A stretch of DNA of 58,539 bases from an uncultured Prevotellaceae bacterium. Lineage in GTDB: Bacteria; Bacteroidota; Bacteroidia; Bacteroidales; Bacteroidaceae. Position 1 is the first letter of the stretch. Each line of letters begins with the position of its first letter. Of this stretch, positions 25,759 through 34,175 are shown one piece after another. The notes below the pieces were generated by a model. That model did no database searches and was not told where the DNA came from. It saw nothing but the letters and a program-made list of their open reading frames with translations. The position numbers and the translations under genes are program-made. The stretch spans positions 1-58,539 of the forward strand of contig CACYNE010000029.1 in NCBI GenBank assembly GCA_902775605.1. Direction: 5' to 3'.

Positions 25759-26649
25759 TTATTCCGACATGTTCTTGACGTACGGCAGCGAGGGCAGGTC
25801 GCGGAAACCATAGAACTGCTGGGCGTTCTTGCCCAGGAATAGGGCCTTCTCTTCAGCAGAGAGTTCCGTGCTCTTCTCTACGAAGTCGTACGACATCTTA
25901 TAGGTGATGGCAGTGATGGTGCGAGGATAGTCCGAGCCCCACATCAGGCGGTCCATGCCCACCCAGTCGGCTGCCTCGCGGATGCTGCGGATGGCAGAGG
26001 GGTAGGGGTAGAACTCCGCATTATAGAGCCAGGTGATGCCACCGCTCTCAATCATCACGTTCTTGCCTTCGCGAGCCAGCAATACCTGACTCTTGAACGA
26101 CGGGGTGGTCACCATGCCGAAGTGGCCGATGGCCACCTTGAGGTTGGGACACTCCTGGATGACCTCCGCCATCTGGGCTATCTGCTTCTCATCGTCGCCC
26201 AGACACATAGAGAGCACCATGCCTTTCTCCTCCATCAGTTTGAAGATGGGCATCTGCGTCTGCAGCGGCTCGTGCATGCGGTGACCAGGGAAGGCGATAC
26301 CTTTCAGACCGGCATCGATGACAGCCTGCGCCTCGTCCTTGGTCCACGCCATACCCATGCAGAAGAAACGGTTGGGATATTGCTTCTGCACCTGTGTGAG
26401 GTAGTCGTTCTGACAACCGTCAATCACTTCCTGTACCACGACGGCGCCTGCCACCTGTGCATAGTTCATGTTCGAGAGGAACACCTCGGCGGTGTTCTTG
26501 CCGTCAATCATAAAGGGAGGCAACATCTGCACCTCCTCGCCAAAGAAAAGGCTGCGGCCGTTGGTGGTGGTACGAATGGGTTGTCCGTCAACGACGGTGT
26601 CCTGGCGAAGCCAGAGATGCGAGTGGGCATCGATGATGAGTTTTTCCAT
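25759..26649 (-). CDS. Amidohydrolase-family metal-dependent hydrolase (amidohydrolase 2 type)
   Basis: A 296-residue TIM-barrel hydrolase. Metal ligand motifs are visible: DAHSHLW at residues 7-13, IGHFG in the middle and WGSDYPR near residue 242 with the catalytic Asp. No signal peptide, so cytoplasmic. The family includes lactonases and decarboxylases; without flanking pathway genes the substrate is unknown. It lies 19 bases upstream of the membrane-tethered regulator gene and 24 bases downstream of the radical SAM gene, so the three may be one transcript. Confidence 0.85.
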   Translation of the reverse strand: MEKLIIDAHSHLWLRQDTVVDGQPIRTTTNGRSLFFGEEVQMLPPFMIDGKNTAEVFLSNMNYAQVAGAVVVQEVIDGCQNDYLTQVQKQYPNRFFCMGMAWTKDEAQAVIDAGLKGIAFPGHRMHEPLQTQMPIFKLMEEKGMVLSMCLGDDEKQIAQMAEVIQECPNLKVAIGHFGMVTTPSFKSQVLLAREGKNVMIESGGITWLYNAEFYPYPSAIRSIREAADWVGMDRLMWGSDYPRTITAITYKMSYDFVEKSTELSAEEKALFLGKNAQQFYGFRDLPSLPYVKNMSE

Positions 26650-26673
26650 TGGGATATTGTTTTGTAGTGTGAG

Positions 26674-27477
26674 TTAGTAACTGGCCGAGCAGGGAATGCC
26701 CAGGGCGATGACACGATCGCGGATGGCGTCGAGCTGTTCGTGTGTGGCTTTCAGAAGTCCCTGTGCAGGTGTCTCGCGGTCGATGGTATAGACCATCACC
26801 TGCTGAGGCTTGATGGCCTTGACGGCTTCGAGCCAGGGAGCCACATATTCCTCGCCGGTATTATCGACAGAGAAACTTTCCTCATTCGACTTTTCACCTT
26901 CCACTTTAATCTCCCCCCGCATAAACATCGTTTGGATGATGATGTGTCCGTTGAAGGCCTTCATGCGTTCGATGATGGCTTGCACGTCGTAGGTGCCAAC
27001 GGGCTGGTCCACCTTATTTATATATAGGGGGTCAATGGTGTCGAGCTTCAGGATGTTGTTGTCCACACGCATCAGGGCGTCGTGCACCTGCTGGCGATGA
27101 ATCATCGTGGAGTTGCTGAGCACCGTAACCTTGGCCTGCGGGCAATACTGGTTGCGCAGGCGGATGGTGTCATCGATAATCTCGGCAAAATGCGGATGAC
27201 AGGTAGGCTCGCCGTTGCCGGCAAAGGTGAGCACGTCGGGCAGTTGGCCCTCGGTGGTCATCTGCTGCAGCTTCTCTTCCAACTTCTGGGCCACCTCCTC
27301 GCGAGTGGGCATAGGCTTCTGCGGACGATGGGCTGCATTGAAGCCGCATTCGCAATAGATGCAGTCGAAGGAACAGACCTTGCCGTCGGCAGGTAAGAGG
27401 TTGATGCCGAGCGAGATGCCTAAACGGCGACTATGTATGGGCCCAAAGATGGGCGATGGATAGATGATTGTAGACAT
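26674..27477 (-). CDS. Radical SAM protein
   Basis: The start at 27477 (MSTIIYPSPIFGPIHSRRLG) is the first ATG after the promoter; the in-frame extension upstream crosses the -7 element. The 267-residue protein has the radical SAM cluster motif CX3CX2C (CSFDCIYC, residues about 35-42) followed by TFAGNGEPTCHPHF, the SAM-contact GGE-like region. It resembles the small radical SAM proteins grouped with COG0731. The reaction is not known to me. The transcript may be nearly leaderless, since the -7 element ends 8 bases before the ATG. Confidence 0.88.
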   Translation of the reverse strand: MSTIIYPSPIFGPIHSRRLGISLGINLLPADGKVCSFDCIYCECGFNAAHRPQKPMPTREEVAQKLEEKLQQMTTEGQLPDVLTFAGNGEPTCHPHFAEIIDDTIRLRNQYCPQAKVTVLSNSTMIHRQQVHDALMRVDNNILKLDTIDPLYINKVDQPVGTYDVQAIIERMKAFNGHIIIQTMFMRGEIKVEGEKSNEESFSVDNTGEEYVAPWLEAVKAIKPQQVMVYTIDRETPAQGLLKATHEQLDAIRDRVIALGIPCSASY

Positions 27478-27485
27478 AATTGGTG

Positions 27486-27516
27486 CAAAAGTACTCAAAA
27501 AATTTGTAAGTTCCAA
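27486..27516 (-). promoter_or_regulatory. Promoter of the radical SAM gene
   Basis: Minus strand: TTG (27514-27516), 20 bases, TACTTTTG (27486-27493), then 8 bases and the ATG. It overlaps the divergent rpsO promoter. Confidence 0.7.
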
Positions 27517-27534
27517 ACATTTTTCGTACCTTTG
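27504..27534 (+). promoter_or_regulatory. Promoter of rpsO
   Basis: TTG at 27504-27506, 20 bases, TACCTTTG at 27527-27534. The leader to the rpsO ATG is about 105 bases and includes a small hairpin (CGGA/TCCG near 27546-27556), a possible site for S15 autoregulation. Confidence 0.7.
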
Positions 27535-27646
27535 CACCCGCTTTTCGGAAAATCCGATGCATTCGACGATGTTGACTCGTTGTGATTAAGGCGACAGACA
27601 TGGGAAGAATGTTTAGGCAACAAATTATTAATCATTACAAACAATT

Positions 27647-27922
27647 ATGTATCTCAATCAAGCAAAGAAGGTAGAGATCTTCACTGAGTTTGGCAAGGGT
27701 GCTACTGATACTGGTAGCGCAGAGAGCCAGATCGCGATCGCACTGTTCACCTATCGTATCAAGCACCTGACGGAGCACCTGAAGAAGAATCACAAGGACA
27801 ATGCTACCGCTCGTTCACTGACCAAGATGGTAGGTCGTCGTCGTAAGTTGCTGAAGTATCTCTACGTAAACGATATCAATCGTTATCGTGCTATCGTGAA
27901 GGCTCTGGGTCTGCGTAAGTAA
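27647..27922 (+). CDS. rpsO: 30S ribosomal protein S15
   Basis: 91 residues, close to the usual 89. Conserved segments include FGKGATDTGSAESQIAIALFTYRI, LTEHLKKNHKDNATARSL and GRRRKLLKYL. S15 binds the central domain of 16S rRNA early in assembly and often represses its own mRNA. It has its own promoter and a leader of over 100 bases. The 3' end overlaps the convergent folK coding end by 32 bases. Confidence 0.97.
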   Translation: MYLNQAKKVEIFTEFGKGATDTGSAESQIAIALFTYRIKHLTEHLKKNHKDNATARSLTKMVGRRRKLLKYLYVNDINRYRAIVKALGLRK

Positions 27923-28382
27923 TCCAGATTTCACGAAGAGGAATCATCACAAAGTCCCTCATCTGCATCAGCGGATGGGGGATTTTTAGTTCCGGTTCGT
28001 CGATATGCAGGTCGTCGTAGAGTAGGATGTCAATGTCGATGGGACGATCGTGGTAAGTGATGGTTGTTGGCTGTTGGCTGTTGGGTGTTGGCTGTTGTTG
28101 GAGTTCGTTGGGGCGCTCAGTGGCGTGTGCTGCAGTCTTGCCCAACTGGTGCTCGATGCGTTGGTTGGCCTTTAATACCTCGTGGGGCGTGAGTGAGGTG
28201 CTGACGCAGATGGCAGCATTGACGAACTGGTTCTCGGATTCAAAGCCCCAAGGCTCGGAATAGAAAAGAGCAGACTGGCGCACCACGGTGCCAATCTGCT
28301 CGTTTATTAGGGAAATGGCTTTGCGTATGTTCTCTTCCTTGTCTCCTAAATTGGAACCAAGTCCGAGATACACCTGATGCAA
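27891..28382 (-). CDS. folK: 2-amino-4-hydroxy-6-hydroxymethyldihydropteridine diphosphokinase (HPPK)
   Basis: The TTG at 28382 (MHQVYLGLGSNLGDKEENI) aligns with the family N-terminus; no ATG exists there, and TTG 28397 or GTG 28373 are alternatives. The 163-residue kinase transfers pyrophosphate from ATP in folate synthesis. The core motif is DRPIDIDILLYDD. Between LGKTAAHATERP and TITYHDRP is a Gln/Pro/Asn/Ser insertion encoded by four tandem heptamers (28068-28095). It is the last gene of the ftsX-uppP-truB-queA run, 34 bases after queA, and its end overlaps rpsO by 32 bases. Confidence 0.88.
   Translation of the reverse strand: MHQVYLGLGSNLGDKEENIRKAISLINEQIGTVVRQSALFYSEPWGFESENQFVNAAICVSTSLTPHEVLKANQRIEHQLGKTAAHATERPNELQQQPTPNSQQPTTITYHDRPIDIDILLYDDLHIDEPELKIPHPLMQMRDFVMIPLREIWITYADPEPSR
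28068..28095. repeat. Four tandem heptamers TGGCTGT inside folK
   Basis: TGGCTGT, TGGCTGT, TGGGTGT, TGGCTGT in direct tandem. The unit is not a multiple of three, so gain or loss of one copy would shift the folK frame ahead of its catalytic motif. Confidence 0.85.
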
Positions 28383-28416
28383 ACCCTTCAATCTCAAACC
28401 TTAAACTTGAAACCCA

Positions 28417-29559
28417 TTAATCATCCACCACCAGCATGGCGTCGCCATAGCAGCCAAACAAGAACTTATGCTTCAGCGCCAGCTTATAGGCCTCGATGGT
28501 CAGATCATAGCCTGCGAAAGCGGCTGTGGCCATCATCATGGTCGATTCGGGATGATAGAAGTTGGTGATGATTGAGTTGGCCAGACCAAAGTCGTAGGGC
28601 GGGAAGATGAACTTGTTGGTCCATCCATCAAACTCCTTCAGCATGCCGTCGGTGCCCACGGCACTCTCCGTGGCACGCATGGTGCTGATGCCCACGGCAC
28701 ATACTCTGTGACCATCCTGCTTGGCCTTGTTCACCATCTGACAGGCCTCGTCAGAGATAATCATCTGTTCAGAGTTCATCTTATGCTTGGTAAGATCCTC
28801 CACCTCAATGGGGTCGAAAGAACCCAGGCTGCAATGCACGGTGATATAGGCGAACTGATAACCGCGAATCTCCATCATTTTCATCAGCTCACGGCTGAAG
28901 TGCAGGCCGGTAGAAGGAGCGGTAACAGCACCTTCGTTCTTGGCATAGATGGTCTGGAACTGCTCCATGTCATCGGGCTCGGCCTTGCGGCGGTCCACAA
29001 TATAGCGAGGCAGGGGAGCAGAACCCAGTGCGAAGAGTTCCTGTTTGAACTCATCGTGGGGACAGTCATAGAGGAAACGCAGCGTACGGCCACGAGAAGT
29101 GGTGTTGTCGATGACCTCGGCCACCATGGGGCCGTCGCCGTCGAAGAACAACTTGTTGCCGATACGAATCTTGCGGGCAGGTTCTACCAGCACGTCCCAC
29201 AGGCGCAACTCCTCGTTGAGCTCGCGCAGCAGGAATACCTCAATCTTGGCATCGGTCTTCTCCTTGGTGCCATAAAGGCGTGCGGGGAATACTTTAGTGT
29301 CGTTAAAGATGAAGGTGTCTCCTTCATCGAAGTAGTCAACTAGATTACGGAAAGTCATGAACTCCTCCGTGTCGTTGCCCTCGGCGTCTTTCTTGAAGAT
29401 GTCAATCTTCTGGCTCTTGCGGTGAACCACCATGAGCTTGCACTGGTCGCGGTTATACACGCGATCTACGGTGCCGTCCTCGTTCTCAAAAGCACGGTGT
29501 GGTGGATAGAGGGCCACCAGGTCTTCGGGGAGTTTGAATTTGAATTGCGATAGTTTCAT
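28417..29559 (-). CDS. queA: S-adenosylmethionine:tRNA ribosyltransferase-isomerase
   Basis: A 380-residue enzyme making epoxyqueuosine from preQ1-modified tRNA. Family segments: MKLSQFKFKLPEDLVALYPP, GDTFIFNDTKVFPARLYG, GAVTAPSTGLHFSRELM and ITNFYHPESTMMMATAAFAG. It is about 25 residues longer than E. coli QueA, mainly from an acidic insertion around residues 25-65 (ENEDGTVDRVYNRDQ and KDAEGNDTEEF). It lies between truB and folK in one leftward run, 16 bases after truB. Confidence 0.95.
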   Translation of the reverse strand: MKLSQFKFKLPEDLVALYPPHRAFENEDGTVDRVYNRDQCKLMVVHRKSQKIDIFKKDAEGNDTEEFMTFRNLVDYFDEGDTFIFNDTKVFPARLYGTKEKTDAKIEVFLLRELNEELRLWDVLVEPARKIRIGNKLFFDGDGPMVAEVIDNTTSRGRTLRFLYDCPHDEFKQELFALGSAPLPRYIVDRRKAEPDDMEQFQTIYAKNEGAVTAPSTGLHFSRELMKMMEIRGYQFAYITVHCSLGSFDPIEVEDLTKHKMNSEQMIISDEACQMVNKAKQDGHRVCAVGISTMRATESAVGTDGMLKEFDGWTNKFIFPPYDFGLANSIITNFYHPESTMMMATAAFAGYDLTIEAYKLALKHKFLFGCYGDAMLVVDD

Positions 29560-29575
29560 ATATCGTGTATAAAAT

Positions 29576-30277
29576 TTAAGATTCTATTTCTTGTTTGCTG
29601 AGCCATTCCGGAAACTCTTCCAGCGTGAGGCAGTCTTCAATGCGAATGTCGCCAAGGCGTGTGCGGCACAGGGCTGTGAGAAATGCGCCGCTGTTGAGAG
29701 CCTGACCAATGTCGCGTGCCAGGGCGCGGATATAGGTACCTTTACCGCAGACTACGCGGATGCTCATCTGCATCGTGGTGGGGTCGAAGTCTGTGAGTTC
29801 TATCTCGTCGATGCGCAGCGTCTTGGGCTTCAGCTCCACTTTCTCGCCACGACGTGCCAGCTTGTAGGCACGGTCACCGCCGATGTTGCAGGCCGAGTAT
29901 TCGGGCGGAATCTGCTGAATCTCGCCCAGGAACTTAGGCAGCGTCTGCTCAATCAGTTCGCGGGTGATGTGCTTGGTGGGGTAGGTCATGTCCACCGTAT
30001 GCTCACGGTCGTAGCTGGGCGTCGTTGCTCCCAGTTGCAGCGTGGCGGTATATTCCTTCGAGGCATACTGCAGCGATTCAATGCGTTTGGTGGCCTTTCC
30101 TGTGCAGAGTATCAGCACGCCGGTGGCCAAGGGATCGAGAGTGCCAGCATGGCCTGTCTTCAGTCGCTTCACATGGAGCGTCTTTGAAAGGCGGGTACGG
30201 ACATAGGCCAGCGCACCGAATGACGACATCCGATAGGGCTTGTTGATATAGATGAATTCTCCTTCGTGAAAGTTCAT
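29576..30277 (-). CDS. truB: tRNA pseudouridine-55 synthase
   Basis: The ATG at 30277 (MNFHEGEFIYINKP) matches the family start; ATG 30289 would overlap uppP by 8 bases. The 233-residue enzyme isomerises U55 in the tRNA T-loop. The catalytic Asp is in GHAGTLDPLATGVL, and RVVCGKGTYIRALARDIG is the conserved later motif. Co-transcribed with uppP upstream (4-base gap) and queA downstream. Confidence 0.95.
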   Translation of the reverse strand: MNFHEGEFIYINKPYRMSSFGALAYVRTRLSKTLHVKRLKTGHAGTLDPLATGVLILCTGKATKRIESLQYASKEYTATLQLGATTPSYDREHTVDMTYPTKHITRELIEQTLPKFLGEIQQIPPEYSACNIGGDRAYKLARRGEKVELKPKTLRIDEIELTDFDPTTMQMSIRVVCGKGTYIRALARDIGQALNSGAFLTALCRTRLGDIRIEDCLTLEEFPEWLSKQEIES

Positions 30278-30281
30278 GATG

Positions 30282-31139
30282 TTAATCAACCATTGCGAGT
30301 GAGTGCCCTGTCAGCAGTAATATAATGATGATGCTGCCAACGATGATGCGATAGATGCCAAATGCCTTGAAACCATATTTGGTGAGGAAGGCCACAAACC
30401 ACTTCATGGCCAATAATGCCACGATGAATGCCACCACACAGCCTAAGATAAGCATTGTGATGTTGTGGGGAGTGGCCCATGCGGCATCTTCTTTCAGCAA
30501 ATCAAGCAAGTCGAGCAATGTGGCGCCTGCCATCGTGGGAACCGCCAGGAAAAAAGAGAATTCAGCAGCGCGCTTGCGAGTCAGTCCTTGCGTCATACCA
30601 CCAACGATGGTTGCCATAGAACGCGATACGCCAGGAATGACAGAGATACACTGGTAAAGACCAATGTTGAAGGCTCGCTTTTCGTTCAGCTTTGTCTCGT
30701 CAGTCCCCTTGTTGAACAGTTTGTCGCAGTAGAGCATGAAGACTCCACCAATGACGAGCATGACAGCCACCACCTCGACGCTGTCAAGGAGCCAGTCGAG
30801 TAATCCTGACTTCTTTGCGACCAGTCCTATCACGACAGCAGGCAGGACGCCTACGATAAGCAGCCAGTAGAAATTGTACTTGTGCTTCAGCTTTTGTATC
30901 ATGTTGCTGCCCTCTTGTGCGGGCGTATGATTGAACTGGAAGAACTGCTTCCAATACAAGCAGACTACGGACAGGATGGCTCCGAACTGGATGATAAATG
31001 TGAAGGCGTGAACAAAGGGGTCGCCTTGTGGCACATTTAATAGGTTTTGGGTAATAATCATGTGGCCAGTTGATGAAACTGGCAGAAACTCGGTGAGTCC
31101 CTCTACAATAGCAATGATAATAGTCTCTAACCAATCCAT
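30282..31139 (-). CDS. uppP: Undecaprenyl-diphosphatase (BacA/UppP)
   Basis: A 285-residue polytopic membrane enzyme that recycles undecaprenyl pyrophosphate for peptidoglycan and O-antigen synthesis. Signature motifs: EGLTEFLPVSSTGHM near residue 14 and VIPGVSRSMATIVGG around residue 168. About eight membrane segments. Placed 3 bases after the DUF3098 gene and 4 bases before truB in the same run. Confidence 0.96.
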   Translation of the reverse strand: MDWLETIIIAIVEGLTEFLPVSSTGHMIITQNLLNVPQGDPFVHAFTFIIQFGAILSVVCLYWKQFFQFNHTPAQEGSNMIQKLKHKYNFYWLLIVGVLPAVVIGLVAKKSGLLDWLLDSVEVVAVMLVIGGVFMLYCDKLFNKGTDETKLNEKRAFNIGLYQCISVIPGVSRSMATIVGGMTQGLTRKRAAEFSFFLAVPTMAGATLLDLLDLLKEDAAWATPHNITMLILGCVVAFIVALLAMKWFVAFLTKYGFKAFGIYRIIVGSIIIILLLTGHSLAMVD

Positions 31140-31142
31140 GTC

Positions 31143-31364
31143 TTACTTGCTTTTATGTACAACGGCGTAAATCATAGAAACGAAGCCAAATAGGCACACC
31201 AGTGGAGCCACTTTGATGCGACGCGCACTAAAAATCTCAGGGTTGTAGGCTTCCTGTGTGGAACCGCCGCCAGCCATTAGAATGAAGCCGATGACAACGA
31301 TGGCCATGCCGATAGCCAACAGGATAAAGTTTGTTCTTCCGAACGCAAAATCTCTTTTGTTCAT
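31143..31364 (-). CDS. Small DUF3098-family membrane protein
   Basis: 73 residues with two membrane segments (NFILLAIGMAIVVIGFILMAGG and VAPLVCLFGFVSMIYAVV) joined by a loop with YNPEIFSARRIKVAP. This matches the Bacteroidetes family DUF3098, which is regularly found between ftsX and uppP as here. Its role is unknown; the conserved position suggests an envelope function. Confidence 0.88.
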   Translation of the reverse strand: MNKRDFAFGRTNFILLAIGMAIVVIGFILMAGGGSTQEAYNPEIFSARRIKVAPLVCLFGFVSMIYAVVHKSK

Positions 31365-31409
31365 TTATCTTAGTTTTTTATTCTTACTTTTTCACTTTTT
31401 TGCCTTTTC

Positions 31410-32270
31410 CTAAATCTTATACAACTCTCCTGCCGTCATGCGTAGGAACTTGTTGACGGAAAGATAGGTACACAATACCATGATGACAAAGCCGAAGATA
31501 AAGATGCAGGCAGCTGTGATGGCCAGATCGTACCACGTCATGATCTCCTGCACATGAGGCATATAGGGCAGCAGACCGTAAATGATAGCCCCCAATACGA
31601 TGCAGGTCAGCGTGGCTGATATCAGTCCCACGAAGATGGCTTGCTTGAGGAACGGCTTGCGGATGAAGCCCCATGAGGCACCCACCAGTTTCATGGTGTG
31701 GATGATAAAGCGGCGTGAGTAGATGCTCAGTTGCACGGAGTTGCTAATCAGCGTGTAGCAGATGAAGATGAGCAGGCCCGACAAGATGAGTAGCGCGATG
31801 CTGACAGGTTGCAGGATGCGGTTCATGCCCTCAATCTCTTCCTTGGTGTAAGCCACATCGACCACCTTGTCGTTCTTGCGCAGCGTGTCGGCAATCTTCT
31901 GCAGGGAGTCGGTGTTGGCATAGTCGGCTTCCAACTTTACCGTGAGCTCTGCCGAGAAGGGGTTGCATCCGGCAAACTCCGTGGGGTCGATGCCCATCTC
32001 ATCCTTGGCAGTCTTCAGTGCGTCTTCACTGCTGATGTAGACCACTTCGCGGGCATAAGGTCTGGTTTTGATGTATGCCCCAAGAATGGTACCGTCTTGC
32101 ACGGACACCGTATCACCCAGGATTACATTAATCTCAACGTTTTCACGCAGACTCTTCTGGAGATTGCGGGCTGTGAGCACCGAGAGTACCACTAATCCCA
32201 ATAATGCCAGAACCATCGTTGCGCTGATGCAGAGCGTCACCAGTTGCAGATGGTGTCTGCGCTTATTCAT
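31410..32270 (-). CDS. ftsX: Cell division protein FtsX-like permease
   Basis: Start 32270 (MNKRRHHLQLVTLC) is preferred; an in-frame ATG at 32288 adds six residues. The 286-residue product has a cytoplasmic N-terminus, a membrane segment, a periplasmic domain of about 110 residues (VNVILGD-like IILGDTVSV region to NDKVVDVAYTKEEI) and three further membrane segments, the FtsX topology. FtsX pairs with the ATPase FtsE to activate cell-wall hydrolases at division; ftsE is not in the window. It heads the leftward run to folK and has a strong promoter. Confidence 0.92.
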   Translation of the reverse strand: MNKRRHHLQLVTLCISATMVLALLGLVVLSVLTARNLQKSLRENVEINVILGDTVSVQDGTILGAYIKTRPYAREVVYISSEDALKTAKDEMGIDPTEFAGCNPFSAELTVKLEADYANTDSLQKIADTLRKNDKVVDVAYTKEEIEGMNRILQPVSIALLILSGLLIFICYTLISNSVQLSIYSRRFIIHTMKLVGASWGFIRKPFLKQAIFVGLISATLTCIVLGAIIYGLLPYMPHVQEIMTWYDLAITAACIFIFGFVIMVLCTYLSVNKFLRMTAGELYKI

Positions 32271-32331
32271 TTTTTTTCTTTTTCTCATTTGAAAAATGAG
32301 CCTATCAAGGCAAATTCATAAAATAATTCTG

Positions 32332-32361
32332 CAAAGGTACTACAAAATGGGTGAATCTCAA
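32332..32361 (-). promoter_or_regulatory. Promoter of the ftsX-folK run
   Basis: Minus strand: TTG (32359-32361), 19 bases, TACCTTTG (32332-32339). Confidence 0.7.
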
Positions 32362-32465
32362 AACGTTTTAAGAATTATTTGCAGTCGTCATTTGACTTGC
32401 AATAAAAAAATAGGTGTATATAAAAATATTTGGGGATAAAGAATGGCAAATAACGAATTATTTTG

Positions 32466-32473
32466 TAACTTTG
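32466..32473 (+). promoter_or_regulatory. -7 element for the purH-mre-rodA run
   Basis: TAACTTTG lies 35 bases before the purH ATG. No TTG is seen at the expected upstream distance. Confidence 0.55.
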
Positions 32474-32508
32474 CAGCCCCAAACATATAACGTTATATAA
32501 AAATAGGT

Positions 32509-33105
32509 ATGGCTGAAGTTAGAAAGATTAAAACAGCATTGATTTCTGTGTTCCACAAAGACGGGTTGGACGAGTTGTTGAAGAAACTCAATGAAGAGGG
32601 CGTACGCTTCCTGTCAACAGGCGGTACGCAGAAATTCATCGAAGAGCAAGGCTATGAGTGTCAGAAGGTTGAGGATGTGACAACCTATCCTTCTATTCTG
32701 GGTGGTCGCGTAAAGACCCTTCACCCCAAAGTGTTCGGAGGCATCCTGGGACGCCGCGAGAACGAGGGTGACCGTGAGCAGATGGCTCAGTATGAGATTC
32801 CCGAGATTGATCTGGTTATCGTGGACCTCTATCCCTTTGAGCAGACCGTAGCCAGCGGTGCTAATGAAGCTGATATCATCGAGAAGATCGATATCGGCGG
32901 TATTTCTCTGATTCGTGCTGGTGCCAAGAACTTCAAGGACGTGGTGATTGTTCCTTCGAAGGCAGAGTACAGCGTGCTGCTTGATATCCTGAACAAGAAG
33001 GGTGCTCAGACCGACATTGAGGATCGTAAGATGTTCGCAGCCCGTGCCTTTGGTGTCAGCAGTCATTATGACACGGCTATTCACAGTTGGTTCGTAAAGG
33101 CCTAA
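32509..33105 (+). CDS. purH: IMP cyclohydrolase domain protein (PurH N-terminal half only)
   Basis: A 198-residue protein that is entirely the MGS-like cyclohydrolase domain of PurH: ALISVFHKDGLDELLKKL, FLSTGGTQKFI, VKTLHPKVFGGILGRR, DLVIVDLYPFEQTV, KIDIGGISLIRAGAKNF. It ends cleanly after SHYDTAIHSWF, where bifunctional PurH (about 510 residues) would continue into the AICAR transformylase. The 46 bases to mreB hold no remnant of that domain. It should close FAICAR to IMP; formyl transfer must be supplied by another gene. The gene leads the mre cluster. Confidence 0.92.
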   Translation: MAEVRKIKTALISVFHKDGLDELLKKLNEEGVRFLSTGGTQKFIEEQGYECQKVEDVTTYPSILGGRVKTLHPKVFGGILGRRENEGDREQMAQYEIPEIDLVIVDLYPFEQTVASGANEADIIEKIDIGGISLIRAGAKNFKDVVIVPSKAEYSVLLDILNKKGAQTDIEDRKMFAARAFGVSSHYDTAIHSWFVKA

Positions 33106-33151
33106 TGTGGGTGGCACATAAAAGAAAAATTAAGAAGAAAGATTTTATTTA

Positions 33152-34174
33152 ATGGGATTTTTTAGTTTCAGACAAGAGCTGGCCATGGACCTTGGCACAG
33201 CCAACACGATTATCATCAGTGATGACAAGATCGTGGTAGATGAGCCTTCGGTCGTTGCACTCGACCGTCGCACGGACAAGATGATTGCCGTGGGACAGCA
33301 GGCCAAGATGATGTATGAAAAGACACACGACAATATTCGCACTATCCGCCCCCTGCGCGATGGTGTGATTGCTGACTTCTCGGCCTGCGAGCAGATGATG
33401 CGCGGACTGATTAAGATGGTACATACCGGACGTCACTTCTTCTCGCCTTCGCTGCGCATGGTGATTGGCGTGCCCAGCGGCTCTACCGAGGTGGAGCTTC
33501 GTGCTGTGCGCGACTCTGCCGAGCATGCTGATGGTCGTGATGTCTATCTGATATTCGAGCCGATGGCTGCTGCCATTGGTATTGGTGTTGACGTAGAGGC
33601 TCCCGAGGGCAACATGATTGTTGACATCGGTGGCGGTTCTACCGAGATTGCCGTTATCTCGCTGGGTGGTATCGTTTCGAACAACTCTATCCGTACGGCT
33701 GGTGACGATCTCACTGCCGACATTCAGGAGTATATGTCTCGCCAGCACAATGTGAAGGTGTCTGAGCGTATGGCTGAGCGTATCAAGATTAACGTAGGTT
33801 CGGCTTTGACCGACCTGGGTGACGAGGCCCCCGAGGATTACATCGTTCATGGTCCTAACCGTATCACGGCACTGCCTATGGAGGTGCCCGTGTGCTATCA
33901 GGAGATTGCTCATTGTCTGGACAAGACCATTGCAAAGATTGAGAACGCTGTGCTCTCTGCTTTGGAGAACACACCTCCTGAGCTGTATGCCGATATCGTG
34001 CGCAACGGTATCTACCTCAGCGGTGGCGGTGCCTTGCTGCGCGGTCTTGACAAGCGCCTTGAGGATAAGATCAACATTCCGTTCCATGTACCCGAGGATC
34101 CCTTGCACTCAGTTGCCAAGGGTGCAGGCATCGCACTGAAGAATGTGGATCGTTTCTCATTCCTGATGAGATAG
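33152..34174 (+). CDS. mreB: Rod shape-determining protein MreB
   Basis: A 340-residue actin homologue. Nucleotide-binding motifs: AMDLGTANTII (phosphate 1), NMIVDIGGGSTEIAVISLGG (phosphate 2) and YLSGGGALLRGLDKRL (adenosine). It polymerises under the inner membrane and positions the elongation machinery made by the following four genes. Confidence 0.97.
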   Translation: MGFFSFRQELAMDLGTANTIIISDDKIVVDEPSVVALDRRTDKMIAVGQQAKMMYEKTHDNIRTIRPLRDGVIADFSACEQMMRGLIKMVHTGRHFFSPSLRMVIGVPSGSTEVELRAVRDSAEHADGRDVYLIFEPMAAAIGIGVDVEAPEGNMIVDIGGGSTEIAVISLGGIVSNNSIRTAGDDLTADIQEYMSRQHNVKVSERMAERIKINVGSALTDLGDEAPEDYIVHGPNRITALPMEVPVCYQEIAHCLDKTIAKIENAVLSALENTPPELYADIVRNGIYLSGGGALLRGLDKRLEDKINIPFHVPEDPLHSVAKGAGIALKNVDRFSFLMR

Positions 34175-34175
34175 G

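Noticed and set aside
25740-25811. An N-terminal extension of the membrane-tethered regulator starting MVSATCPRC
   Set aside because: It would overlap the upstream amidohydrolase gene by 53 bases and place charged, Cys-rich residues before the lipoprotein signal.
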